The position numbers were made by a program, and so were the translations under genes. Under the pieces are notes generated by a model. The model worked only from the letters and a program-made list of their open reading frames with translations, was not told where the DNA came from and did no database searches. Shown here one piece after another: positions 15,848 through 26,928 of a DNA stretch of 26,928 nucleotides; position 1 is the first letter of the stretch, and each line of letters begins with the position of its first letter. The stretch is from a bacterium (GTDB lineage: Bacteria; Patescibacteria; JAEDAM01; Absconditabacterales; Absconditicoccaceae), in NCBI GenBank assembly GCA_017442645.1, contig JAFRZH010000006.1:1-26928 (forward strand). Reading direction: 5' to 3'.

Positions 15848-17953
15848 ATGGCAGACGTGACACCTTTGGAAAAGGTTAGAAATCTTGGTATTATGGCACA
15901 TATTGATGCTGGTAAGACCACTACAACGGAAAGAATTTTGTTCTACACAGGGAAAACTCATAAAATTGGAGAAACTCATGATGGAGAGTCTCAAATGGAT
16001 TGGATGGAACAAGAAAAAGAAAGAGGTATTACTATTACTTCAGCAACAACGGTATGTTTTTGGAAAGGATATCATATTAACGTGATTGATACTCCAGGAC
16101 ACGTGGATTTTACCGTTGAAGTAGAAAGATCTTTGAGAGTACTTGATGGAGCAGTAGCTTTGCTTGATGGATCTCAAGGAGTAGAACCTCAAACTGAAAC
16201 AGTATGGAGACAAGCTGACAAATATCGTGTTCCTAGAATGATTTATGTCAACAAAATGGATAAATTGGGAGCAGACTTCTTCAATTCATTGGATTCTATC
16301 AAAGAAAGAATGACAGATAATGGAGTAGCTATCCAAATTCCTAATGGTAAAGCTGATACTTTCGAAGGAGTAGTAAATCTTATCAACATGAAATATTACA
16401 CTTTCGAAGGAGATAAAGGTTCAGAAGTGGTTGAACATGAAATTCCTGCACATTTACAAGCTCAAGCTGAAGAATACAGAGAAAAAATGTTGGATACTAT
16501 TTCTGTATTTGATGATGAATTAGCTGAAAAATTCCTTGAAGGAGAAGAAATTTCAGAAGAAATCATTAAAAGAGCTATCAGAAAAGGAACTGTTGAATGT
16601 AAATTACATCCTGTAATGTGTGGTTCTTCTCTTGGAAATAAAGGAACTCAATTATTACTTGATGCAGTTACTGATTTCTTACCTTCACCTCTTGATATTG
16701 GAGAAATTGAAGGAGAAGATGTTGATGATAGTGAGAAAAAGCTTTACAGAAAACCATCTGATGATGAAGCAGTTTCAGCTTTGGCTTTCAAAATCTTGAC
16801 AGATCCTTTCGTTGGAACTTTGACGTATGTAAGAGTTTATTCTGGAGTTATTAGAACAGGAGATACTCTTTTGAATCCTATTACAGGACAAAAAGAAAGA
16901 GTTGGAAGACTTTTGATGATGCACGCAAATAAAAGGGAAGAAATTACAGAAATTCATGCAGGACACATTTGTGCTTTCTTAGGACTTAAAGATACAAGAA
17001 CAGGAAATACTCTTTGTGATCCAAAAGCTCCTATCGTTCTTGAAAATATGGAATTCCCTGAACCAGTAATCTCAATCGCTGTTGAACCAAAATCCAAAGC
17101 TGATCAAGAAAAAATGGGACTTGCATTATCAAAACTTTCTTATGAAGATCCTTCTTTCACCTACCATTCAGATGAAGAATCAGGACAAACTATTATCTCA
17201 GGAATGGGAGAACTTCACTTGGATGTTATTGTTGATAGAATGAAAAGAGAACATAAAGTAGAAGTAACAACTGGAGCTCCTCAAGTAGCTTACAGAGAAA
17301 CGATTACTCAAGATGTTGAAGGAGAAGGACTCTTCAAAAAACAGACTGGAGGTAGAGGACAATATGGACATGTATGTTTGAAATTGATCCAGAATTCTGA
17401 AAAAATCTACGATTTCGAATCTCAAATTAAAGGAGGAGTTATCCCTAATGAATTTATTCCTGCTATCGATAAAGGAGCTAAAGAAGTTGTAGCTCAAGGA
17501 CTTTTGGCTGGATATCCTATTATCAATGTGAAAGTTATTCCATTCTTTGGATCTTATCATGATGTGGATTCTTCAGAAGTTGCCTTCAAAGTAGCTACTC
17601 ATATGGCTATGAAAGATGCTTTCTTCAAAGCTAAACCTATTCTTCTCGAACCTATCATGGCTGTAGAAATCGTTACTCCTGATGAATATACAGGAACGGT
17701 TATGGGAGATCTTAGTTCAAGGAGAGGAATTATTCTCGGACAATCTCCAAGAGGAAACGCTACTGCTATTGAAGCAGAAGTTCCATTAGCTGAGATGTTC
17801 GGATATTCTACAGATCTTAGATCAAATACTCAAGGTAGAGCTCAATTTACAATGCAAATGAAAAAATACGAGAAAGTACCTGATGTAGTTGCTAAGAAAA
17901 TTATCGAAGAAAGAGCTGGAAAATTCAGAGGTTCTTCTGCTGATGATGAATAG
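15848..17953 (+). CDS. fusA: Translation elongation factor G
   Basis: 701 aa, the normal length. GTPase motifs: G1 AHIDAGKTT (17-25), the switch I region [10 protein letters not shown]3 DTPGHVDF, G4 NKMD, G5 GSSLGNKG. Domain II, then [20 protein letters not shown] (domain III), [10 protein letters not shown] and [18 protein letters not shown] (domain IV) and SSRRGIILG (domain V) follow. EF-G moves tRNAs and mRNA through the ribosome after peptide transfer. It has about 58 glycines and not one is TGA; all are GGA or GGT, so a highly expressed gene avoids the reassigned codon. It stands alone, without the usual rpsL-rpsG or tufA neighbours. The N-terminus [14 protein letters not shown] fits the family; a longer frame to 15797 runs into the promoter. 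Confidence 0.98.
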   Translation: MADVTPLEKVRNLGIMAHIDAGKTTTTERILFYTGKTHKIGETHDGESQMDWMEQEKERGITITSATTVCFWKGYHINVIDTPGHVDFTVEVERSLRVLDGAVALLDGSQGVEPQTETVWRQADKYRVPRMIYVNKMDKLGADFFNSLDSIKERMTDNGVAIQIPNGKADTFEGVVNLINMKYYTFEGDKGSEVVEHEIPAHLQAQAEEYREKMLDTISVFDDELAEKFLEGEEISEEIIKRAIRKGTVECKLHPVMCGSSLGNKGTQLLLDAVTDFLPSPLDIGEIEGEDVDDSEKKLYRKPSDDEAVSALAFKILTDPFVGTLTYVRVYSGVIRTGDTLLNPITGQKERVGRLLMMHANKREEITEIHAGHICAFLGLKDTRTGNTLCDPKAPIVLENMEFPEPVISIAVEPKSKADQEKMGLALSKLSYEDPSFTYHSDEESGQTIISGMGELHLDVIVDRMKREHKVEVTTGAPQVAYRETITQDVEGEGLFKKQTGGRGQYGHVCLKLIQNSEKIYDFESQIKGGVIPNEFIPAIDKGAKEVVAQGLLAGYPIINVKVIPFFGSYHDVDSSEVAFKVATHMAMKDAFFKAKPILLEPIMAVEIVTPDEYTGTVMGDLSSRRGIILGQSPRGNATAIEAEVPLAEMFGYSTDLRSNTQGRAQFTMQMKKYEKVPDVVAKKIIEERAGKFRGSSADDE

Positions 17954-17980
17954 AAATAAAATTGGAATTTGAAAGAAAAG

Positions 17981-18019
17981 AAAAAGTCTGATTCTTGATG
18001 AGGAGTCAGGCTTTTTTTT
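17981..18019 (+). terminator. Terminator of the EF-G gene, related to the dispersed element
   Basis: AAAAAGTCTGATTCTT and AGGAGTCAGGCTTTTTTT pair with wobbles. The arms resemble those of the dispersed element but the loop is only 4 nt. Confidence 0.85.
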
Positions 18020-18056
18020 ATTTTCTATAAAAATTCTATAAAAATATCAGCAAATT

Positions 18057-18085
18057 TTGACAGAACTCCTTTTTTTGAGTATAAT
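18057..18085 (+). promoter_or_regulatory. Consensus sigma70 promoter
   Basis: TTGACA (18057-18062), a 17-bp spacer and TATAAT (18080-18085) match the consensus in every position. The start of transcription near 18092 rules out ATG 18089 and supports ATG 18113. Confidence 0.88.
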
Positions 18086-18112
18086 AATATGAGCTTTATT
18101 TTAATAAAAAGC

Positions 18113-18400
18113 ATGACCAAGAAAGAATTTATTTTACAAGCGTTAGGATTATTTCCCAATCGAGAAATGGGGTGGGGAATTAAAGCAATGGTAGAAAACG
18201 ATCAACTTGAAGATCACGCTATCAATGTTCTTGTTGTAATTCTAAAAAGATGAATTGATAAATTAAATGAAGTTGTAGGACAATATAAAATGAATGAAAC
18301 GATTGAAAGAACTGATCAATTTCAAAAACAACAAGAAAAACAGCAACAACAAGATCAAGAAGACTTAACAAAACTTGATTCTCTATTAGATAATTTTTAG
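18113..18400 (+). CDS. Hypothetical protein, first gene of a three-gene operon
   Basis: 95 aa, no recognised family. The N-terminal part (MTKKEFILQALGLFPNREMG, then WGIKAMVENDQLEDHAINVL) looks globular and helical; the C-terminal third is a Gln-rich coiled coil (FQKQQEKQQQQDQEDL). One glycine is TGA (LKRGIDK). Soluble, no signal peptide. The next gene starts 17 bp after its stop, so the three genes 18113-19467 form one operon from the consensus promoter at 18057. An in-frame ATG at 18089 would start before the predicted transcript. Confidence 0.7.
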
Positions 18401-18417
18401 TTCTTACCTTCTACACT

Positions 18418-18912
18418 ATGATAGAACTACAAAAAACGAAGTGAAAGGACTCAATTCTTAACGATTTAGAAGCAAGCTTATTTGATCTTATCAATGATGA
18501 ATCATCTTGACTTGGAGATTTAGCTGCTTTTGGAAAAAATCTTAGTAAAGAAAATGATGAGACTCCCCTAACCGAACAAAATCTCGAACAATTAAAAAGG
18601 GATTTAAAAAACGGATGATTAGTAGATTTTCAAGGATGAATCATTAATGGAGATAGATTCTGATTTGAAGTCATTGGTAATGACATCAAACCAACTCTTA
18701 CTCCAAAATGAGATGCAATTATTCCCATCAACTTTTGGTATGATAGTCAGAGAAGAACTAAACTTCTCGTCCTTCATATCAAAGATAAGGGAGGAGAGAA
18801 CATTTATGAACTTCCTGGTTGAGAAAATCTCTATGAGATAGAGATAAAAAAACAAGTTTTTACTTACCAACTTATTTATGATAACAAAGGTTTTCACCTT
18901 ATCTTAAAATAG
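18418..18912 (+). CDS. Hypothetical protein, second gene of the operon
   Basis: 164 aa with about eight TGA glycines. The acidic helical N-terminus (DSILNDLEASLFDLINDESS) is followed by a beta-rich domain (GGLVDFQGGIINGDRFGFEV, then KLLVLHIKDKGGENIYELPG and FTYQLIYDNKGFHLILK). No family is recognised and there is no signal peptide. In the standard code only a short antisense frame would appear here, so the gene is easy to miss. It lies 17 bp after the previous gene and 24 bp before the next. Confidence 0.7.
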
Positions 18913-18936
18913 CTTTTACTTTATAAATTATCAAAA

Positions 18937-19467
18937 ATGGCATTAGAATTATGAAATCAAGAACAAGTTAAACAGATTGATGCGGGTAAAGAACAGGGGA
19001 AAGAAAATAAAGACCTCCAAAAAGCATTGAAAGACATCACCGATCTTATTAAAGACAGCACCCAAAGTCAAGAACAAGCACGTGAGGCTTTAAATGATCC
19101 TAATTTAGGGAAAAAACTTTCTAATGTAGAAAATGTTGTAAAAAATTTTAACAAACTTCCTGTTTCTTTACAGGGAAAATTTACTAGTACTTACATGGAT
19201 ACCATCACTACTCCACTCGAAAAAAATTACAGTTTTCTCAAAAAAGAAACCAATGCAGATAAAATTGATAATGAAGAGAGTGCCGATTGAATTGCAGAAT
19301 CTTACACTGTTGCAGATTTTGAATCTCTCAAAAGTGCTATGCAACTCGCAAAACAAGTTGATGGCGAAAAATTTAATGAAGTGAGCAAAGAAATAGTAAA
19401 CAATATGGGAAAAGAAATTGAAAATTCTCATATTTTGGATTCAATCCAAAAAGTATCCGAATCATAA
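18937..19467 (+). CDS. Hypothetical coiled-coil protein, third gene of the operon
   Basis: 176 aa, nearly all helical and rich in K, E, Q and N (NQEQVKQIDAGKEQGKENKD; LIKDSTQSQEQAREALNDPN), likely a long coiled coil or helix bundle. Two TGA glycines, one at ALELG near the start and one at ESADGIAES. No family, signal peptide or membrane segment is seen. It ends in the dispersed hairpin element (copy h), facing the M16 peptidase gene. The partnership with the two upstream genes suggests a complex, but its role is unknown. Confidence 0.7.
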
Positions 19468-19492
19468 TCTCAATATCCTATCTTAACAAAGA

Positions 19493-19549
19493 AAAAAAAT
19501 CTGAATCTCCGTTTTTGAAGCAATTCGTAACGAAGAATCAGACTTTTTT
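19493..19549. terminator. Dispersed hairpin element, copy h, bidirectional terminator
   Basis: The arms are AAAAAAAATCTGAATCTCCG and ACGAAGAATCAGACTTTTTT. It lies between two convergent genes. Confidence 0.85.
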
Positions 19550-19565
19550 ATTTTTTGTATTTTTT

Positions 19566-20786
19566 TTATTTTAGGTAATACAAATAAAGATTTTCTTTTT
19601 TTAACATTTTTGCTGTTTCTACCACTTCTTCATAAGAAACATTAAGTAAATGATTTAATACTTCTTCTAAACTCTCTAATTGGAGTTTATAAACAAATTG
19701 ATTTCCTAAGAAACTTGCAACTTCATAAGGACTTTCTAATCCCATTTGAAAACTTCCATTTAAATAACTTAAAGCATCATCATATTGTTCTTTCGAAAAT
19801 TGCCCTGATGCTGTTTTCTCAATCATCTCATATAGTTTACCTATTCAAAAGTCTCTTTTTTCTTTATCAATTCCTGCACAAATCAAAAAATTTCCAAAAT
19901 CATTACAAGCCTGATGAGTAGAGTATACATAATAGCAAAGTCAGAGTTCTTCTCTTATTTTTTGGTATAAAAGTGAAGAGGTATTTCCTCCAAGAATTGT
20001 AGAAAGAACTTTTGCTGAGTATTTTTGATTTTGCATATAATCAAATCCTTTTGCCGATATAATTAAATGACTTTGTTCAACTCCTTTTTCAAAAAATGAT
20101 TCATGTTCTTGAGGGGAATATCCTGTAAAAGGTATTTTTTCAAGTGTTTTTTTATCAGGTAAAAGAGAAAAAGTCTGATCTATCTTTTTTTTCAATTTCT
20201 CTCCTTCCAGGATTTTCCCTGCAACCACAATAAAAAGATTATCTTTTGTGTATAACTGATTTTTAAATTCAAAAAGCATGTCCTGATTAAAATTCAGAAT
20301 ATTTTCTACGGTTCCAATTACTGATCTTCCGTAATTATTTTTTCAAAAAAACCACTCCCCTCGGTTCTGTTCTAAGACATCTCTCGGCTCATCCTCATAC
20401 ATTTTGAGTTCTTGAATTACTACTCCCTTTTCTTTTTCCATTTCTTCTGTATCAAAACGAGCAAATACCATCATGTCTGATAAAACATCAAATGCAGTTT
20501 CTCGATAATTAGGAGCACATCTCACATAATAAGCAACTTTTTCTTCTGATGTAAATGCATTAAAATCCCCTCCTATTTTATCTATTGCAAGAGAAACTTC
20601 TTTAGGCGTTTGATATTTTTTTCCTCCTTTGAAAAACATATGTTCCAAAAAATGACTGATTCCGTTATGTTTCTCATCCTCATAATACGATCCTGCTTTA
20701 CAATAAATTTTAATCGTAATTGAATGGGAATCTTCCATCGGAGCAAAAATACAATCCACTCCTCCAATTTTTTCAATTGAAAACAT
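19566..20786 (-). CDS. M16 family zinc metallopeptidase
   Basis: 406 aa. The inverted zinc motif HFLEH (residues 45-49) lies in GISHFLEHMFFKGGKKYQTP, followed by IGGDFNAFTSEEKVAYYVRC and the third ligand region EKEKGVVIQELKMYEDEP, the M16 (processing protease/pitrilysin) order. The C-terminal domain has GGNTSSLLYQKIREELGLCY, in which LxxxIREELGLxY is the family hallmark (Gly = TGA). M16 enzymes degrade or process short peptides; bacterial single-domain forms work as dimers. It has no signal peptide, so it is probably cytoplasmic. ATG 20786 is preferred over a TTG two codons upstream. Confidence 0.95.
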
Positions 20787-20803
20787 CTTCAATAAAAAGA
20801 AAT

Positions 20804-20820
20804 AAAAAAATCTGACTCTT
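20804..20820. repeat. Single arm of the dispersed element, copy i
   Basis: AAAAAAATCTGACTCTT stands alone in the divergent region upstream of the M16 gene, without an opposite arm. The gap 20787-21027 otherwise contains only the promoter and terminator listed next. Confidence 0.5.
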
Positions 20821-20925
20821 TATTTTGTAATATCGATTTCTCTCAAAATTTCAAATTTAATTCTTTTCTCAAAAAAATTTTCTTCCCCTTTTCCCTTAAT
20901 AAAGGACTTTTTCAAACTTTTTCTC

Positions 20926-21008
20926 TTGATAATAAGTCTTAAATTTTTATATTTAAGTTGCCAAATCATTTATAAGATCCGATAAAAGATTTTTGTCGGA
21001 TTTTTTAT
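20926..21008 (+). promoter_or_regulatory. Promoter and leader terminator of the glycan operon
   Basis: TTGATA (20926-20931), a 16-bp spacer and TATATT (20948-20953) predict a start near 20960. Only 20 bp later comes ATCCGA/TCGGAT (20977-20982 with 20996-21001) followed by six T, a short intrinsic terminator in the leader of the operon that begins at 21028. This may be an attenuator or a very short RNA. Confidence 0.5.
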
Positions 21009-21027
21009 TTGAAAAAAATAATTTATA

Positions 21028-22125
<1,098 letters not shown>

Positions 22126-22130
22126 TTAAT

Positions 22131-23084
<954 letters not shown>

Positions 23085-23085
23085 T

Positions 23086-24204
23086 ATGAAAATTGTATCA
23101 TTAATTCCTCTAAGAGGAGGATCTAAATCAATTCCATATAAAAATATTAAAGTCATTTGATGACAACCTTTATGTAATTGGACAATCAAGGCTTCTTTAT
23201 GATCAAAATTAATTAATGAAACACGAGTTTCTACAGATGATGAAAAAATAAAAGGAATAGCAATAAAAGCTTGAGCTAAAGTTATTGATAGACCAAAAGA
23301 ATTTTGAACAGATACTGCAAGTACAGAATCAGTTATGATACATTTTATGAAAAATATAGATTTTGATATTTTAGTTACGATTCAAGCAACTTCACCACTA
23401 ACTTCCCCTGAAGATTTAGACAATGCCCTGAACAAATTCTTTGAAGAATGATATGATTCTATGTTGACTTGAGTATTAACTAAAAGATTTTTTCGAACTA
23501 AGGAGTGAAAATCATTGAATTATGATTTTATGCATAGACCTAGAAGACAAGAATTTGACTGAACTATTATGGAAAATTGAGCTTTCTATATTACAAAAAA
23601 AGAAATATTACAAAAATATTGAAATCGTTTATGATGAAATATTTGAGTTTATGAAATGGAAGAAAAACATGCTATAGAAATAGATGAGCCATCAGATTGG
23701 AATATTTTAGAATGATTATTATCAAAAAGTACAAAACAAGATTTTGAAAATGTAAAAGTTATTTTTTCAGATTTTGATTGAGTATGGACTGATAATAAAA
23801 TAACTCTCAATGAAGAATGACTAGAAAGTTTAACTTTTAGCAAAGAAGATTCTTTATGACTAAATTATTTCAAAGAAAAATCCAATATCCCACTAATAAT
23901 TCTTTCTAAAGAAAGGAATAAAATTGTTGCTAAAAGATGTGAAAAATTAAATTTAGATTTAGAAAGAGCTCTGGATTGAAAAAAAGAATATATAGAAAAT
24001 TATTTAAATGAATACAATTTGGAATGGGATAATGTGTGCTACATATGAAATGATTTGAATGATTTAGAATGTATTAAATTGGCTAAATACTCTTTTTGTC
24101 CAAACGATGCAAATGAATACATAAAACACAACTCAAAATACATATTAAAACATAATTGATGAAATTGAGCTATAAGAGAATTATTAGATTTAATATCCAA
24201 TTAG
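23086..24204 (+). CDS. neuA: Fused CMP-nonulosonate synthetase and KdsC-like HAD phosphatase
   Basis: 372 aa. The N-terminal domain (1 to about 215) is an acylneuraminate cytidylyltransferase: IPLRGGSKSIPYKNIKVIGG, STDD, TIQATSPLTSPEDLDNA, HRPRRQEF with a later ENGAFYITKKEIL. The C-terminal domain (about 223-372) is an HAD phosphatase of KdsC type: motif I VIFSDFDGVWTDNKI, motif II IILSKERN, lysine in ERALDGKKEYI, motif III YIGNDLNDLECIKLA. Such fusions remove the phosphate from a nonulosonate 9-phosphate and activate the sugar with CTP. This fits the NANS-like synthase encoded next. The call of the sugar (Neu5Ac, KDN or legionaminic acid) is open. Confidence 0.93.
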
Positions 24205-24233
24205 TTATATTTTATATTATTAATTATATTACC

Positions 24234-25100
24234 ATGGAATATAAAAAACCTTTCGTGATTGCAGAAATAGGATGTAATCATAAATGAGACATGGAAATTG
24301 CCAAAGAAATGATAAAAATGGCAAAAATTTTTTGTAAAGTAGATGCTGTTAAATTTCAAAAAAGGTGTAATAAGGAATTATTAACTCCAGAAGAATATAA
24401 TGCTCCGCATCCAAATCCAGTAAACAGTTATGGTAAAACTTATGGAGAACATAGAGAATTTCTTGAATTTACAGCAGAACAACATAAAGAATTAAAAGAA
24501 TACTGTGAATCAATATGAATAATATATTCAACTTCTGTTTGGGATTTAACTTCTGCTAAAGAAATTGTTGCACTAAATCCTCAATTTATAAAAATTCCAT
24601 CTGCTTGTAACTTAAAATTTGATATGTTACAATATATTTGTGATAATTACGATGGAGAAATTCAACTTTCATTTTGAATGACAACCAAAGAAGAAGAAAA
24701 GAAAATAGTAGATTTCTTCGTTAAGAACTGAAAAGCTAAAAATTTAATAATATATGCTTGTACTTCAGGATATCCTGTACCATTTGAAGATATTGCATTA
24801 CTCGAAATTACTAGACTAAAAGAAGAATATGGAAACATTGTTAAAGAAATATGATTTTCGTGACATCACTTATGAATTGCTGTTGATGTCGCTGCTTATA
24901 CACTATGAGCTTGTTATATAGAAAGACATTTTACACTTGATAGGACATGGAAATGAACAGACCATGCTGCATCATTAGAACCAGATGGTATGAGAAGGTT
25001 AAAAAGAGATTTGGATGCCGTGAATAAAGCTCTAACTTATAAATCAAAAGATGTATTAGACATAGAAGAAGTTCAAAGAAAAAAATTAAAAAGATTTTAA
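24234..25100 (+). CDS. neuB: NANS/NeuB-type nonulosonate synthase lacking the SAF domain
   Basis: 288 aa, TIM-barrel synthase that condenses PEP with a hexosamine or hexose derivative. Seen: PFVIAEIGCNHKGDMEIAKE, DAVKFQKR, then SYGKTYGEHREFLEF, IKIPSACNLKFDML, and SGHHLGIAVDVAAYTLGACY with IERHFTLDRTWKGTDHAASL. The KTYGEHxxxLEF block resembles the animal-type sialic acid 9-phosphate synthase (NANS) more than the usual bacterial NeuB, by memory of those sequences. The protein ends at VQRKKLKRF, where an antifreeze-like SAF domain of about 60 residues normally follows; no frameshifted SAF remnant is seen downstream. In NeuB the SAF domain caps the partner's active site, so its absence is unusual. 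Confidence 0.93.
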
Positions 25101-25114
25101 TTAACTCAATACAT

Positions 25115-25972
25115 ATGTTTGAAATTTTTTTTAGAATATGAAAATTTTTAGAAAAAATACTTCCTAAACGGATATTTAATTTTTTATGATTTATATTTGA
25201 TTGTTTATATTTTATTCCATCAGGGAATAAAAAACTTGTTGAAAAAAATAGTTTATTAAAATGAATATGAAAATGAAAACGTGCTTTTATATTGGCAACA
25301 TGACCAAGCATAAATGATAATGATTTAAAAGAGTTAAAATGAGAAGACTGTTTTTCTGTCAGTAATTTTTTTCTTCATGATGATATAAATGTAATTAATC
25401 CTAAATATCATTTTTTTGCACCATATCATAAACCTCTTATTCTTGAAAATTATATTGAACGATTAAAACAAGCTGATAAAACTTTGCCTAAAAACACAAA
25501 AATCTTTTTATGACATACAACAAAACAGTATGTGGATAAATATAATTTATTTCCAAATAGAGAAGTTAATTACTTATATTTGTCGCCTTTTGCTATAAAA
25601 AGTAATACAAATATAAAATATCCAGTACTTTCACCTATAACATGACCACACATGATTTTCCCTGTTTTGTTTTATATGTGATATTCTGAAATATATTTAT
25701 TATGATGTGATCATAATACATTAAAAACATATTGATGAGATAGAAATGATTTTTACGATAGAAAGAAAGACATTAGAAAAAATGCAGCAGATAAAAATTG
25801 ATGGATGTGAAACATTATTGAAGAATTAGAGGCTAATTTAAAAATGTTTAATCAGTATAAGATATACAAGAAAATAGCCGATAAAAAATGAATAAAAGTT
25901 ATTAATTTGTCTGAAAAATCTTGGTTAGATATTTTTGAAAAATCAAAATTAAATAAGATTTTAAATCATTAA
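25115..25972 (+). CDS. DUF115-like protein, possible nonulosonate transferase
   Basis: 285 aa with many TGA glycines. After an N-terminal hydrophobic and basic stretch (KILPKRIFNFLGFIFDCLYF) comes the motif RAFILATGPSINDNDLKELK, the G-P-S nucleotide-binding pattern of DUF115/MptE-like proteins, then CFSVSNFFLH, SPITGPHMIFPVLFYMGYSE and IYLLGCDHNTLKTYGGDRN. The DUF115 fold is also the core of Maf proteins, which move CMP-activated nonulosonic acids to proteins or glycans. Lying directly after neuA and neuB, the gene could transfer their product. This is an inference from context; a GT42-type sialyltransferase relative is the alternative. Confidence 0.6.
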
Positions 25973-25986
25973 TTATTAAATAAATA

Positions 25987-26928
25987 ATGAATGAATGAAT
26001 GAAATATATTGCGATAGTGAAAAATAAAATTAAAAATTGAACTTACAGACTTATTGATAATAAATGTCTTTGCTGAAATAATGATGATACTAAAGATATT
26101 ATTATCTCTAAAAATGATAGATATTGATTTAAAATTCCTCAAATATTGTGCACAAAATGTTGATTAATAAGGAGCTGATTAATATTTGATAAAAATTCTA
26201 ACACAGAATTTTATAAAAATGAATATCGCACAATTTATGTTCCGAAAGATATAAAACTTTCTAAATTTTTTGAAAATCAACTAAATAAAGGTAAACAATT
26301 CTACGAATTATTTTCTAAACATGTAAAATCTGATACTAATCTTACAGTTTTTGATGCTTGATGTGGCGCTTGATGAATGTTAATACCACGAAAAGAAAAA
26401 TGATTTAAAACTAAATGATGCGATTTTAATACAAAGTATCTAAATTTTTGAAAATCTAAATGATTAGACTTGATGTTTTGAGATGTTGAAGACATATTAA
26501 AAAATGAAGAAATAGATGTTCTTATTTTAAGTCATGTATTTGAACATTTTATTAATCCTATTCAAAAAATTCAAAGTATAATTAATCATATTAAAAGATG
26601 ATGATACTTAATTTTTGAGGTTCCTGGTATATTTTCAATTCATCAACATTATTATAAACCTATAGAATATTTCCAAAATGCTCATGTCTATAATTATTAT
26701 AAAGATTATTTATTCCAATTTTTTGAGAAAATATGACTAAATGTTATATATTGAGATGAAAGATGTACATTTATATTACAAAAACCTGTTGATTATATGG
26801 AATACAAAGTAAATCAAATTGTCATAAATGACTGAGAAAAATATTCAAAGAAAATTTTAAGATATCTAAAAATTAATAAATATTTTTATTGGATAAATCC
26901 CTTTTTCATAGCAGATAGATTACTCAAA
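25987..26928 (+). CDS. Class I SAM-dependent methyltransferase (partial, 3' end off window)
   Basis: 314 codons to the window edge and still open. An N-terminal zinc-ribbon-like part (CLCGNNDDTKD, then LCTKCGLIRSG) is followed by motif I VFDAGCGAGGML, DVLILSHVFEHFINP and GGYLIFEVPGIFSIHQHYY, the layout of C-methyltransferase-like enzymes of sugar biosynthesis. It is probably a glycan-modifying enzyme of the operon. By my count 18 of 21 glycines are TGA. The start lies in four tandem copies of the tetramer ATGA (25987-26002); ATG 25987 and ATG 25999 are both in frame, the others are not. Confidence 0.85.

Noticed and set aside
16775..17560. Reverse-strand frames opposite the EF-G gene
   Set aside because: They are shadows of the strong coding frame and encode low-complexity Ser/Phe/Asn-rich peptides without any family pattern.

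Overview
The window is AT-rich bacterial DNA that only makes sense if TGA encodes glycine (translation table 25), the code of the CPR/Patescibacteria lineages Gracilibacteria (BD1-5) and Absconditabacteria (SR1). Read with the standard code most genes break into fragments. Read with TGA = Gly they become full-length, recognisable proteins, and the TGAs fall on invariant glycines: the Walker A motifs of the UvrD helicase and of the AAA_14 ATPase, the GSH motifs of two HicA toxins, the Rossmann loops of the sugar-nucleotide enzymes and the lipobox glycines. Stops are TAA and TAG only. Starts have no visible Shine-Dalgarno sequence, but sigma70-type promoters are easy to see. The two candidate phyla cannot be separated from this sequence alone.

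Left part (1-6.7 kb), accessory region: a REP-type palindromic repeat array next to a REP-associated tyrosine transposase (RAYT); a NAGPA-type phosphodiester glycosidase lipoprotein; a frameshifted membrane-protein gene; a GC-richer gene of unknown function; three type II toxin-antitoxin modules in a row (RelE-like, HicAB in reverse, HicBA forward); and an AAA_14/DUF4143 ATPase. Almost every unit here is separated from the next by a copy of one imperfect-palindrome repeat, and a long (about 115 bp) form of it flanks the toxin-antitoxin block as direct repeats. The arrangement looks like a gene-cassette array.

Middle (6.7-20.8 kb), mostly core genes: a stand-alone DnaE-type PHP domain with degraded metal ligands, UvrD/PcrA helicase, a GatC-like protein, an APC amino-acid permease (reverse), a small GC-richer membrane protein, an MBL-fold hydrolase, a short putative ncRNA, three lipoproteins (two clearly paralogous), elongation factor G, a three-gene operon of unknown function and an M16 zinc peptidase (reverse). 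Many transcription units here end in the same family of hairpins.

Right part (20.8 kb to the end), surface-glycan operon: gmd and fcl (GDP-mannose to GDP-L-fucose), a fused CMP-nonulosonate synthetase/HAD phosphatase, a NANS/NeuB-type synthase without the SAF domain, a DUF115-like protein (possible nonulosonate transferase) and a SAM methyltransferase cut by the window end. The fused phosphatase and the NANS-like synthase point to a 9-phosphate (Neu5Ac or KDN) route. TGA is the favourite glycine codon here, whereas EF-G uses it for none of its roughly 58 glycines.
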